DNA from: an uncultured Collinsella sp.
GTDB taxonomy: Bacteria > Actinomycetota > Coriobacteriia > Coriobacteriales > Coriobacteriaceae
Direction of reading: 5' to 3'
NCBI GenBank assembly: GCA_958445895.1
Contig: CAUCTV010000001.1
Location: forward strand, 124,001 to 188,000
Length of the DNA stretch: 64,000 nt
How positions within the stretch are numbered: the first letter of the stretch is position 1; each line of letters opens with the position of its first letter. Positions 21,109 through 28,706 of the stretch are shown one piece after another. The translations under genes and the position numbers were made by a program. The notes below the pieces were generated by a model that searched no databases, was not told the DNA's origin, and saw nothing but the letters and a program-made list of their open reading frames with translations.

Positions 21109-21138
21109 CAAAACCCGGGTCTCTTGCGAGGCCCGGGC
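21109..21138 (-). terminator. terminator of the tRNA unit
   Basis: Minus-strand CCCGGG inverted repeat with a 10-12 base loop, followed by TTTTGT, 11 bases after the encoded CCA of tRNA-Glu. Confidence 0.75.
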
Positions 21139-21148
21139 GTTCATTTTG

Positions 21149-21225
21149 TGGTAGCCCGTACCAGATTCGAACTGGTGATCTCCGCCTTGAGAGGGCGGCG
21201 TCCTAAACCGCTAGACGAACGGGCC
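21149..21225 (-). tRNA. tRNA-Glu (anticodon CTC)
   Basis: A 77-base gene with encoded CCA. The acceptor arms GGCCCGT and ACGGGCT pair with one G-U at the end. The anticodon arm CCGCC/GGCGG carries the loop CTCTCAA, reading GAG. The T arm contains GTTCGAATC. Confidence 0.95.
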
Positions 21226-21242
21226 ATATGTAGCAAATGCAA

Positions 21243-21316
21243 TGGCTGGGATGGAGGGAGTCGAACCCCCATTGACGGAACCAGAATCCGCTGTCCTGCC
21301 ATTAGACGACATCCCA
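21243..21316 (-). tRNA. tRNA-Gln (anticodon CTG)
   Basis: A 74-base gene with encoded CCA. Acceptor arms TGGGATG and CATCCCA pair fully; the anticodon loop TTCTGGT reads CAG. It lies 17 bases upstream of tRNA-Glu in the same unit. Confidence 0.95.
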
Positions 21317-21592
21317 ATGACTGCATCGCTGCGCTCGGCTGTGCCTTTGCGCAAGAAAGAAATATACGGGAAGATCCGTCGTGACGCAAGCCCCAATTTT
21401 GACTTTTTTGAAATTCAGCCAAATTGGCCCGATTTAGTCCGACCCGTGAAGGACCTGTGGAGCTAGCCGCCGCACACGAAGGGCAGAACGCCGCGAACGG
21501 TAGCCGTCGACCGTTGGCAGATTCTATCGCGAAAACGATAGCACCAGGTAGCACAATCGAAGTGACAATAATCGCGTAGACATCGAGGCACT

Positions 21593-22003
21593 ATGGACGA
21601 AGAGCTGGATTACCTATGGGAGACCTTGGGGCTCGAGATATCCGCCGGACCTTGGCCCGACCGAGACAAAATCCATCCCACGCTGCGTCCCGCCATCACG
21701 GTGATGCAAGCGGAATACCGTCGCGCCTCGTTTTTAATTATGCGGACGTCATGGCACGCGGCGCTCCCCGACCTCAAGCGCATCCAGGCAAGCCTCGTCG
21801 AGCTGTCCGGCATGCCGACCGTCATATCCGAGACGAACCTGGAGCGGCGGCAGCGCGAGCGCCTGCAGCGGCAACGGATTCCGTTTATCTGCCCCGGCAT
21901 TCAGGCATACCTGCCCTTTATGGACGAAGAGTACTGGAGCGACACGCCCGACAAGCACGTAAAGATCTACGACCCACACGAATGGGCGCAGCTGGAGGAC
22001 TGA
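21593..22003 (+). CDS. short protein resembling the N-terminal part of a MarR-family regulator
   Basis: A 136-residue protein. Its part near residues 59-108 (LPDLKRIQASLVELSGMPTV to ICPGIQAYLPFMDE) resembles a non-catalytic N-terminal domain found in some anaerobe proteins annotated as MarR-family, where a winged helix would follow. Here the frame ends in an acidic tail without the DNA-binding part. It ends in TGA, rare in this window, and stands near tRNA genes, so it may be an acquired or decayed gene. The family link is from memory of sequence style and is weak. Confidence 0.5.
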   Translation: MDEELDYLWETLGLEISAGPWPDRDKIHPTLRPAITVMQAEYRRASFLIMRTSWHAALPDLKRIQASLVELSGMPTVISETNLERRQRERLQRQRIPFICPGIQAYLPFMDEEYWSDTPDKHVKIYDPHEWAQLED

Positions 22004-22022
22004 CTGGGGCAGGCCCGCCGGC

Positions 22023-22130
22023 GGAAAGTGCGTCCCAGATTTCAAGCTCAAGTTGGGGCGCAGTTTCCCGTAGAGCCTCCAACCGGAAACCGTATCCCAG
22101 ATTTCGCGCTCAAACTGGGATACGCTTTCC
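22023..22130. repeat. twin hairpin repeats
   Basis: Two related 46-bp palindromes lie 62 bp apart (22023-22068 and 22085-22130). Arms are GGAAAGTGCGTCCCA with TGGGGCGCAGTTTCC, and GGAAACCGTATCCCAG with CTGGGATACGCTTTCC; both centres contain ATTTCnnGCTCAA. They fill the gap before the ArsC-like gene. Confidence 0.85.
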
Positions 22131-22137
22131 GTAGCTG

Positions 22138-22497
22138 CTACAGCAGCGCCTCAGTCCAAGCCGCTTCCTTAAAGCCGGGGATCGCAAAGTCGTCACCCAC
22201 CAGCAGCGGGCGCTTTACCAGCATGCCGTCGGTCGCCAGCAGCTCGTAGCACTCCCAATCCGTCATGCCCGCATCTAGACGCGCCTTCAGGCCCAGCTCT
22301 CGATATTTCATGCCCGACGAATTAAAGAAGCGCCGCACCGGCAGTCCCGAACGAGCAATCCAGGTCGCAAGCTCATCAGCCGTGGGATTGTCCAAAACGA
22401 TATCGCGGTCGATATACTCTACCCCGTGTTCGTCCAGCCATGCCTTGGCCTTCTTACAGGTCGAGCACTTGGGATATTCAACAAACAGTACGGTCAT
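22138..22497 (-). CDS. ArsC/Spx-family thioredoxin-fold protein
   Basis: A 119-residue protein with the ArsC/Spx fold. It starts MTVLFVEYPKCSTCKKAKAW with the redox pair Cys11/Cys14, then IARSGLPVRRFFNSSGMKYRE (the RRFFN loop) and MLVKRPLLVGDD, the family's Arg-Pro motif. The Cys-x2-Cys form is like Spx and YffB-type members rather than classical arsenate reductases. The start at 22497 follows GGAGGA. Arsenate reduction or thiol reduction cannot be told apart from sequence alone. Confidence 0.87.
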   Translation of the reverse strand: MTVLFVEYPKCSTCKKAKAWLDEHGVEYIDRDIVLDNPTADELATWIARSGLPVRRFFNSSGMKYRELGLKARLDAGMTDWECYELLATDGMLVKRPLLVGDDFAIPGFKEAAWTEALL

Positions 22498-22589
22498 GGG
22501 AATCCTCCGAATATAGATCGGCCAACGCAGGCACACGCCACACGAGGCGCCTTCGCATGATGGGCCAATTGTAGCCCACGGGTCACACG

Positions 22590-23642
22590 CTAAACGAACC
22601 GTACCCCGAATCCGCGTTTGATGAACGGCAGCAGCTCCATTGCCTCGGGCGTGATATGACCCGCAACGTTCATGCGCTCGTCACCGGGAAGATCGACCCG
22701 CGCAATCTCAAGCTCGCCTTCGTAGCGCCCATAGCCGCTATTGCTCACAGCGATCGACCCCGTCTTTCGTGACAGGCCGGCTCCGGCATCCATCGGCACG
22801 GAATCCGGCTTAAGCGTCGTACGCGACTCCTGAGACCTAAAGATGAGGGTGCTCGAATCGGGTCGGTCGTGATGAATCTGCCCGCGCACATAGGCATAAC
22901 CGGGCTCAAGCTCGCATTGCAGGTCCACGTATCCGGCGGAAACTTGAGCAAACTGCACCCAGCCCGCATCGGAAAGATCGGGGTCGCCGACCAACACAAT
23001 GTCGCAATCGGCGCCATGTGCAAGCTCAAGCATATTGAGGGCAACCTTTGACGCGCGACCGCGCTGCGTCTCGACCGTCGGCAGTCCCTCGAATACCGGC
23101 CCGCGAACGTTGGCATCGCCCGGCACAAAAGCCATGATTTCGAATCCAAGCGCCGCAAGACGAAGATTCACCCGAGCAATGTCCTCCAGAGCTAAACCGG
23201 TATAAGGCTTGGGGTAAAAATTGTGGCAGGCGGCAAAACGAGTCACATCGGCACCGGCCTCACGCCACGATGCGATTTCATCAGAACTCACCGTCGATGC
23301 ATTGACCACAATGCGAAATACACCGGACAGCTCCGCGACCCGCCGGGCGCTAAAGCCATAGTCCAAACGAAGGTATTCCAACCCCAGATCGCGCAGGTCC
23401 TCGATGCGCTCAAGCCCGAGCAAATCACACGTGCGCGGCCCCACATCGGCGATGAGCGCAATGCCGCGGGCGGAGAGCAGCGACAGCACATGACGGACCT
23501 TATCGGCATACGCCGCTCCCCCATCCTCGGGAATATGCAGTGAGGTGAACGCGTAGCGCGCACCCGCCGCGGCACCACGCTCAATCGTCCGCTCAATATC
23601 CTGCAAAGGGCTGGAAAGATAAATCGAAATACCCGTTTTCAC
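22590..23642 (-). CDS. mupG: 6-phospho-N-acetylmuramidase MupG (DUF871)
   Basis: Cleaves MurNAc-6-phosphate-GlcNAc, a cell-wall disaccharide imported by MurP, in the cytoplasm. The 350 residues match the DUF871/MupG family: a TIM barrel starting GISIYLSS, with SLHIPED, RLDYGFS, the NFYPKPYTGL motif and a C-terminal cyclophilin-like domain. The start is a GTG after AAAGGAGC. It is the last gene of murR-murQ-murP-mupG, as known from Staphylococcus aureus, but a hairpin with a U run lies just before its ribosome site and may lower its expression. Confidence 0.88.
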   Translation of the reverse strand: MKTGISIYLSSPLQDIERTIERGAAAGARYAFTSLHIPEDGGAAYADKVRHVLSLLSARGIALIADVGPRTCDLLGLERIEDLRDLGLEYLRLDYGFSARRVAELSGVFRIVVNASTVSSDEIASWREAGADVTRFAACHNFYPKPYTGLALEDIARVNLRLAALGFEIMAFVPGDANVRGPVFEGLPTVETQRGRASKVALNMLELAHGADCDIVLVGDPDLSDAGWVQFAQVSAGYVDLQCELEPGYAYVRGQIHHDRPDSSTLIFRSQESRTTLKPDSVPMDAGAGLSRKTGSIAVSNSGYGRYEGELEIARVDLPGDERMNVAGHITPEAMELLPFIKRGFGVRFV

Positions 23643-23658
23643 GCTACAACGCTCCTTT

Positions 23659-23692
23659 AAAAAAGGCCGGCGGAGCAGTTAGCCCCGCCGGC
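23659..23692 (-). terminator. intra-operon terminator/attenuator before mupG
   Basis: Minus-strand stem GCCGGCGGGGC with GCTCCGCCGGC, then CTTTTTT, which runs straight into the AAAGGAG ribosome site of mupG. It sits 67 bases after the murP stop. Confidence 0.75.
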
Positions 23693-23759
23693 ACAACCAT
23701 AGCATCAAGAAATCTGCCGCGCGCCGCGAGCCCTGAGCAACACGGCTCGCGATATCAAA

Positions 23760-25190
23760 CTATTCGCCAAAGAACTCGTTGATCTTCTGCTCGTCGACGC
23801 CAAAGAACCACGTCAGGACAAAGCCAGCAGCATAGGCAAGCAGCATAGCGGCAACGTAGCCGAGCTGCTGACCAGGAACGACGATCAGCAGGCCAAACAG
23901 ACCGGAAACGCCCTGAGAAACCGTGCCGATGTGAAGCAGCGCCGCGAGCGCGCCGCCAAATCCGGCACCCAGGCAGGCCGTCACAAACGGACGAACGAGC
24001 GGCAGCGTAACGGCATACATCAGAGGCTCGCCCACACCCAGGATTCCAACGGGAATGGACTCTGCAACGTACTTCTTGAGCTTGGCGTTCTTGGTCTTAA
24101 AGTACAGCGCCAAACCGGCACCGACCTGGCCGCCGCCAGCCATCATAAGGATGGGAAGCAGGTAATTGATACCCTTGGTAGCGCCGTCGGGATCGTTGAG
24201 CATAGCGTGGATCGGCGTGAGCGCCTGATGCAGGCCGACGGAAACCAGCGGCAAGAAGCCTGCCGACAGGATATAGCCACCCAGGACGCCCAGCTTCTCG
24301 AAGATAAAGGTCAAAACGCTAAAGATGGCAGTCGTCAGCCATGCGCCAACCGGCTGGATGACGAGCATCAGAGCAAAGGCGCCGATGATGAGCACCAGCA
24401 GCGGGGACAAGAACGTGTCGAGCGCGTTGGGCATAACCTTGCGAATCTGACGCTCCATCCAGGCAAAAAATGCGCCAGCGATAAGAGCCGCGATCATGCC
24501 GCCCGCTGCGGGGTTGTACTGCGCATTGGTGAGCGGCAGCAAGATGGCAGTGGCAGGATCGGCCGCGCCAGGCGCAAGCAGGGGCATGGCACTGTTGGCA
24601 ATACACATCATGCCGGCGATGCCGCCCAGCGCAGCGGAGCCGCCAAACTCACGTGCCGCGTTATAGCCCACCAAGATGGGCAGATAGGCAAACAGGGCCC
24701 AGCCCATGGAGCGAATGCCCTGGTACCACCACTCGCCTGCAAGCGCGCCTGCCGTCGAGACGTTAATGACGTTGCAGATACCGTTGATGAGGCCAGCCGC
24801 AATGATGCCGGGAAGCAGGGCGACGAAGACATTGGAAATCTTCTTGAGGAAGGCCTGAACCGGCTTGGACTCGTACTTGGCCTTCTGCGCGGCCTTGTTT
24901 GTGGCCGCAGCGTCGACCACGCTCTCGTCAGCAACGCCTTTCGCAAGGCCGGTGAGCTTGGAGAACTCCTCGAGCACCTTATTCACCTTGCCCGGACCCA
25001 GCACGATCTGCATCGTGTCGTCCTCGACCAAGCCCATCACGCCGTCGAGTGCCTTAATACCCTCCGTGTCGACGTTGCCCGTGTCTTTGACGGTCACGCG
25101 CAGGCGCGTCATGCACGCCGCGTTTGCCAACACGTTGTCTTTACCGCCCAAAAGGTCCAGCAGCTTTTGAGCCAGCTCTTTGTTCGTCAT
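23760..25190 (-). CDS. murP: PTS transporter EIIBC, MurNAc type
   Basis: Imports and phosphorylates N-acetylmuramic acid or its disaccharide using the phosphotransferase system. The 476 residues have an N-terminal EIIB domain with phospho-Cys26 (NAACMTRLRV) and a membrane EIIC domain from about residue 110, with the GVGEPLMYAVTLPL substrate loop. No EIIA is fused, so a separate EIIA-Glc-like protein must serve it, as for E. coli MurP. The MurNAc assignment rests on the flanking murQ and mupG. Confidence 0.88.
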   Translation of the reverse strand: MTNKELAQKLLDLLGGKDNVLANAACMTRLRVTVKDTGNVDTEGIKALDGVMGLVEDDTMQIVLGPGKVNKVLEEFSKLTGLAKGVADESVVDAAATNKAAQKAKYESKPVQAFLKKISNVFVALLPGIIAAGLINGICNVINVSTAGALAGEWWYQGIRSMGWALFAYLPILVGYNAAREFGGSAALGGIAGMMCIANSAMPLLAPGAADPATAILLPLTNAQYNPAAGGMIAALIAGAFFAWMERQIRKVMPNALDTFLSPLLVLIIGAFALMLVIQPVGAWLTTAIFSVLTFIFEKLGVLGGYILSAGFLPLVSVGLHQALTPIHAMLNDPDGATKGINYLLPILMMAGGGQVGAGLALYFKTKNAKLKKYVAESIPVGILGVGEPLMYAVTLPLVRPFVTACLGAGFGGALAALLHIGTVSQGVSGLFGLLIVVPGQQLGYVAAMLLAYAAGFVLTWFFGVDEQKINEFFGE

Positions 25191-25247
25191 AACTCCTCCT
25201 TGTATTGGGTATCTCGTCTGGATGTCATATCAGCTCACGCCGCGCAC

Positions 25248-26171
<924 letters not shown>

Positions 26172-26181
26172 TTCATTCACC

Positions 26182-27033
26182 TCATCTTTCCTGTTTCTCG
26201 ATGTAGTTTTGCTTAATGACATGCGTCGCCCGTTCGTAGTCGCTGGCAACGTAAGCAGCGTACAGGGCATCGACAACCATAAGCTGGGCCATACGCGAAG
26301 CCATGGCACCGCTGCGGACCAAGGGCTCACTCGCAGCGACGCCGAGCACGGCATCGGCCATGGTGGCAAGCTTGGATGATCCATCTACTTTGGTCACGGC
26401 CACAACGGGACAGTTGTGACGTTGGGCCTCGGCGGCGCAGTCCAGCACCTCTTGCGTCAAGCCCGAGTAGCTAAAGGCGATTGCCATATCGCCCTCATGC
26501 ATGTTCTTGGCACACAAGAGCTGATCATGCCAGTCGTCGTACAGATGGCACTCTTTGTCGACACGCATGAGCTTTTGCGCCAGATCGTGCGCGACCAAAC
26601 GAGAGGCACCGATACCGAACAGATTGACCGCGCGTGCCCGCTTAAGATAGGCCGCACATCGCTCCAAGACGGTGTAATCGAGCGTTCGCGCCGTCGCTTC
26701 GATCGTGCGCACGTTGCTTTTCATCACCTTCCCCACGATACGTTCGACGCTGTCATCCATGGAGATGTCCTCGAGGGCAACGTCTTTCTTGTCACCCAAG
26801 AGCGCCAGCTCGGCAATCAGTTCGCGCTGGAACTCCTTGTAGCCCGCAAAACCCAAGCGCTTGCAAAAGCGCAAAATGCTCGAGGGCGAGGAGAACGTGG
26901 CATCGGCAAGACCGCGGACGGACAGCCCGACCACCTCGTGCGGATGAGCGCTTACATATGCGATGACATTGCGTTCCGCCGGGCTCGCGCTGAGCTCACG
27001 CTCGCGAAGCCGCAAAAGCAATCCGTTTGCCAT
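26182..27033 (-). CDS. murR: RpiR-family transcriptional regulator (MurR-like)
   Basis: A 283-residue regulator with an N-terminal HTH (GLADATFSSPSSILRFCKRLGFAGYKEF) and a C-terminal SIS domain (VNLFGIGASRLVAHDL, AIAFSYSGLTQEV) that should bind a phosphosugar, probably MurNAc-6-phosphate. The start is the ATG at 27033, eight bases after GGAGG; a GTG three codons upstream overlaps that site. It leads the operon it likely controls. It ends in TGA, the one clear core-type use of that stop here. Confidence 0.88.
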   Translation of the reverse strand: MANGLLLRLRERELSASPAERNVIAYVSAHPHEVVGLSVRGLADATFSSPSSILRFCKRLGFAGYKEFQRELIAELALLGDKKDVALEDISMDDSVERIVGKVMKSNVRTIEATARTLDYTVLERCAAYLKRARAVNLFGIGASRLVAHDLAQKLMRVDKECHLYDDWHDQLLCAKNMHEGDMAIAFSYSGLTQEVLDCAAEAQRHNCPVVAVTKVDGSSKLATMADAVLGVAASEPLVRSGAMASRMAQLMVVDALYAAYVASDYERATHVIKQNYIEKQER

Positions 27034-27067
27034 CTCAAACACCTCCGTTGAGAAGAATTAAAGACCA

Positions 27068-27080
27068 ACGAACGATTCGT
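27068..27080. promoter_or_regulatory. possible MurR operator
   Basis: Palindrome ACGAACGATTCGT (ACGAA-N3-TTCGT), 35 bases upstream of murR. A wider GTACCG/CGGTAC pair also lies just upstream. Function is inferred from position only. Confidence 0.35.
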
Positions 27081-27128
27081 ACCGGATATAAACAGCTTTT
27101 ACGGTACATTGTGCCGCATCGTGGCGCA

Positions 27129-27156
27129 CAAAGGGCGAGCGTTCTACCGCTCGCCC
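27129..27156 (-). terminator. possible terminator after VanZ-like gene
   Basis: GGGCGAGCG and CGCTCGCCC form a 9-bp stem with a six-base loop, followed on the minus strand by only CTTTGTG, so the U run is weak. Confidence 0.55.
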
Positions 27157-27237
27157 CTCAAATCCGACCGCTCGGAAATACGCGCGACACAAAATAATTC
27201 AACAAGATCGCATTATCAAAAACGGGCTTGTTACCGG

Positions 27238-27909
27238 CTAGCGCCTCGCATGGGCGCCGATCGGCCGAGTCGCATGGCGCACCAGCACCGCTGCCAGCAA
27301 TACCAACAGCATCGCGGTAACATAGCCCGCAGCATCGAATCCTAAATCGATAACGTCGAAATGCCTGCCGGGAACAAAGATCTTATGTACCTGATCGCCA
27401 ACGGAGCAGACGGCGCAAAAGAGCAACACGGGCACGCAACGGGAGCATACGCTCCACGGACGCCTGGAAAAGCAAACCACGACCACCGAGGCGAACAATC
27501 CGACGAAGAAAAACTCTACGGTATGGGCAACGCGGCGGACGTTCGTGCCCACCCACATGCGAATGGAAGCAAGTCGGCCAGACCGGACATTCGAAGCAGC
27601 CGAATCGGTGCCCCCGGTCATCCCATTCTCGGTCTGAGCTTCACCCGCGACATCGGCAGCCTGTACGCCCGTAGCTTGACCCTCCACCACACGCGCGGTG
27701 GACTCGCTCAGCAACGACGTCTCCACCGCATTTTGCTCCGTCAGCACCCAGATGCCCGCCAGCGTTGCAGCGAACAGAACGATCGCGGTCCATCCGATTA
27801 TTTGTTTTACGCGCGCTTTGGGCCTACCTCCTTTTTTGAATATCAGCGAGTGTAGCCCCAAATGACATCGCCATCGTATCAAAATTTGAATCGCAACAGG
27901 AAGCGACAA
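27238..27909 (-). CDS. VanZ-like membrane protein
   Basis: A protein of up to 223 residues with a hydrophobic segment near residues 38-57, an acidic/serine-rich extracytoplasmic stretch, then the VanZ core: VAHTVEFFFVGLF, a second helix, SVGDQVHKIFVPGRHFDVIDLGFDAAGY and a last helix. The FVPGR-x3-D-x2-D pattern is the VanZ signature. The start is uncertain: the frame opens with TTG codons, and the strong GGAGGT at 27827-27832 has no usable in-frame start at the right distance. Its role in glycopeptide tolerance is unproven in this type. Confidence 0.68.
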   Translation of the reverse strand: MSLPVAIQILIRWRCHLGLHSLIFKKGGRPKARVKQIIGWTAIVLFAATLAGIWVLTEQNAVETSLLSESTARVVEGQATGVQAADVAGEAQTENGMTGGTDSAASNVRSGRLASIRMWVGTNVRRVAHTVEFFFVGLFASVVVVCFSRRPWSVCSRCVPVLLFCAVCSVGDQVHKIFVPGRHFDVIDLGFDAAGYVTAMLLVLLAAVLVRHATRPIGAHARR

Positions 27910-27923
27910 AGCGACGCAAACCC

Positions 27924-28529
27924 CTACCCCGCCTCGCGCATCCAGCGATCAAACGTCCCCACGCACACGCCCAGGCACTTTGCTGCCTGGCTGCGGGTAA
28001 TATCGCCCGCCTCATAGCTATCCCGTACCAGATCAAACTGAGGAGGGCACGGCTTGCGAGGTCGACCGAAACGGACCCCTCGCGCCCGCGCCGCTGCAAT
28101 CCCCTCCGCTTGGCGCCGATGAATATTCTCGCGCTCCACCTGCGCCACGTAGCTCAGCAGTTGCAGCACAATATCGGCAATCAGGGTGTTGGTCACATCC
28201 GGCGCGCCGCTGGCCCTGACGCGCGTGTCAAGCAATGGCATGTCCAACACCACAATGGCAACTCCGAGCTCCTTGGTAATGCGTCGCCATTCCTCAAGAA
28301 TCTCGGAGTAATTACGACCAAGTCGGTCGATAGAAAGCACCACCAGCACGTCCCCGTCTCCCAGAACGTGCAGCAGCTCGCGATAACGCGGTCGATCGAA
28401 GTCCTTGCCACTCGCATGGTCGGCATAAATATTCGCCGAGCCCACGCCATAGGCGCCCAGCGCATCCAGCTGCCGATTAAGGTTCTGATCGCGCGAACTC
28501 ACCCGCGCATAACCGTACACCGTCGCCAT
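27924..28529 (-). CDS. serine recombinase (resolvase/invertase family)
   Basis: A 201-residue small serine recombinase. GYARVSSRDQN carries the catalytic Ser (about residue 11), IDRLGRNYSEI the conserved arginines, and a long E helix (VAQVERENIHRRQAEG) leads to a basic FGRPRKP linker and a C-terminal HTH (ITRSQAAKCLGVCVGTFDRW). The ATG at 28529 follows GGGGATGAG. No transposase, invertible gene or integron is adjacent. A GGGAC-core palindrome sits 20 bases upstream of the start and is a candidate target or autoregulatory site. Confidence 0.92.
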   Translation of the reverse strand: MATVYGYARVSSRDQNLNRQLDALGAYGVGSANIYADHASGKDFDRPRYRELLHVLGDGDVLVVLSIDRLGRNYSEILEEWRRITKELGVAIVVLDMPLLDTRVRASGAPDVTNTLIADIVLQLLSYVAQVERENIHRRQAEGIAAARARGVRFGRPRKPCPPQFDLVRDSYEAGDITRSQAAKCLGVCVGTFDRWMREAG

Positions 28530-28548
28530 CTCATCCCCGCTTTCTTGT

Positions 28549-28587
28549 AAACCTGCCAAAAAGGGACAGGTTTATTTTGGTAGGTTT
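28549..28587. repeat. GGGAC-core palindrome at recombinase leader (copy 3)
   Basis: AAACCTGCCAAAA (28549-28561) and TTTTGGTAGGTTT (28575-28587) are complementary at 12 of 13 positions around the 13-bp centre AGGGACAGGTTTA. Confidence 0.8.
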
Positions 28588-28649
28588 TACCTCTCAAATA
28601 GCAGGTAAGCGGGCGGCCGAGCAGACGGCAAGGTAGCCACGATTCAAAT

Positions 28650-28678
28650 GCGAAGGGCGGTCCCGAAAGGCCGCCCTC
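28650..28678 (-). terminator. possible terminator after rnr
   Basis: GGGCGG and CCGCCC arms with a 10-12 base loop downstream of rnr. No clear U run follows, so this could be only a 3' stabilising hairpin. Confidence 0.4.
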
Positions 28679-28706
28679 CGCTCCCCCATCATGAGTCGGG
28701 ATTTGG

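Noticed and set aside
19523..21592. tmRNA gene near smpB
   Set aside because: I looked for the tRNA-like ends and tag frame and saw only tRNA-Glu and tRNA-Gln.
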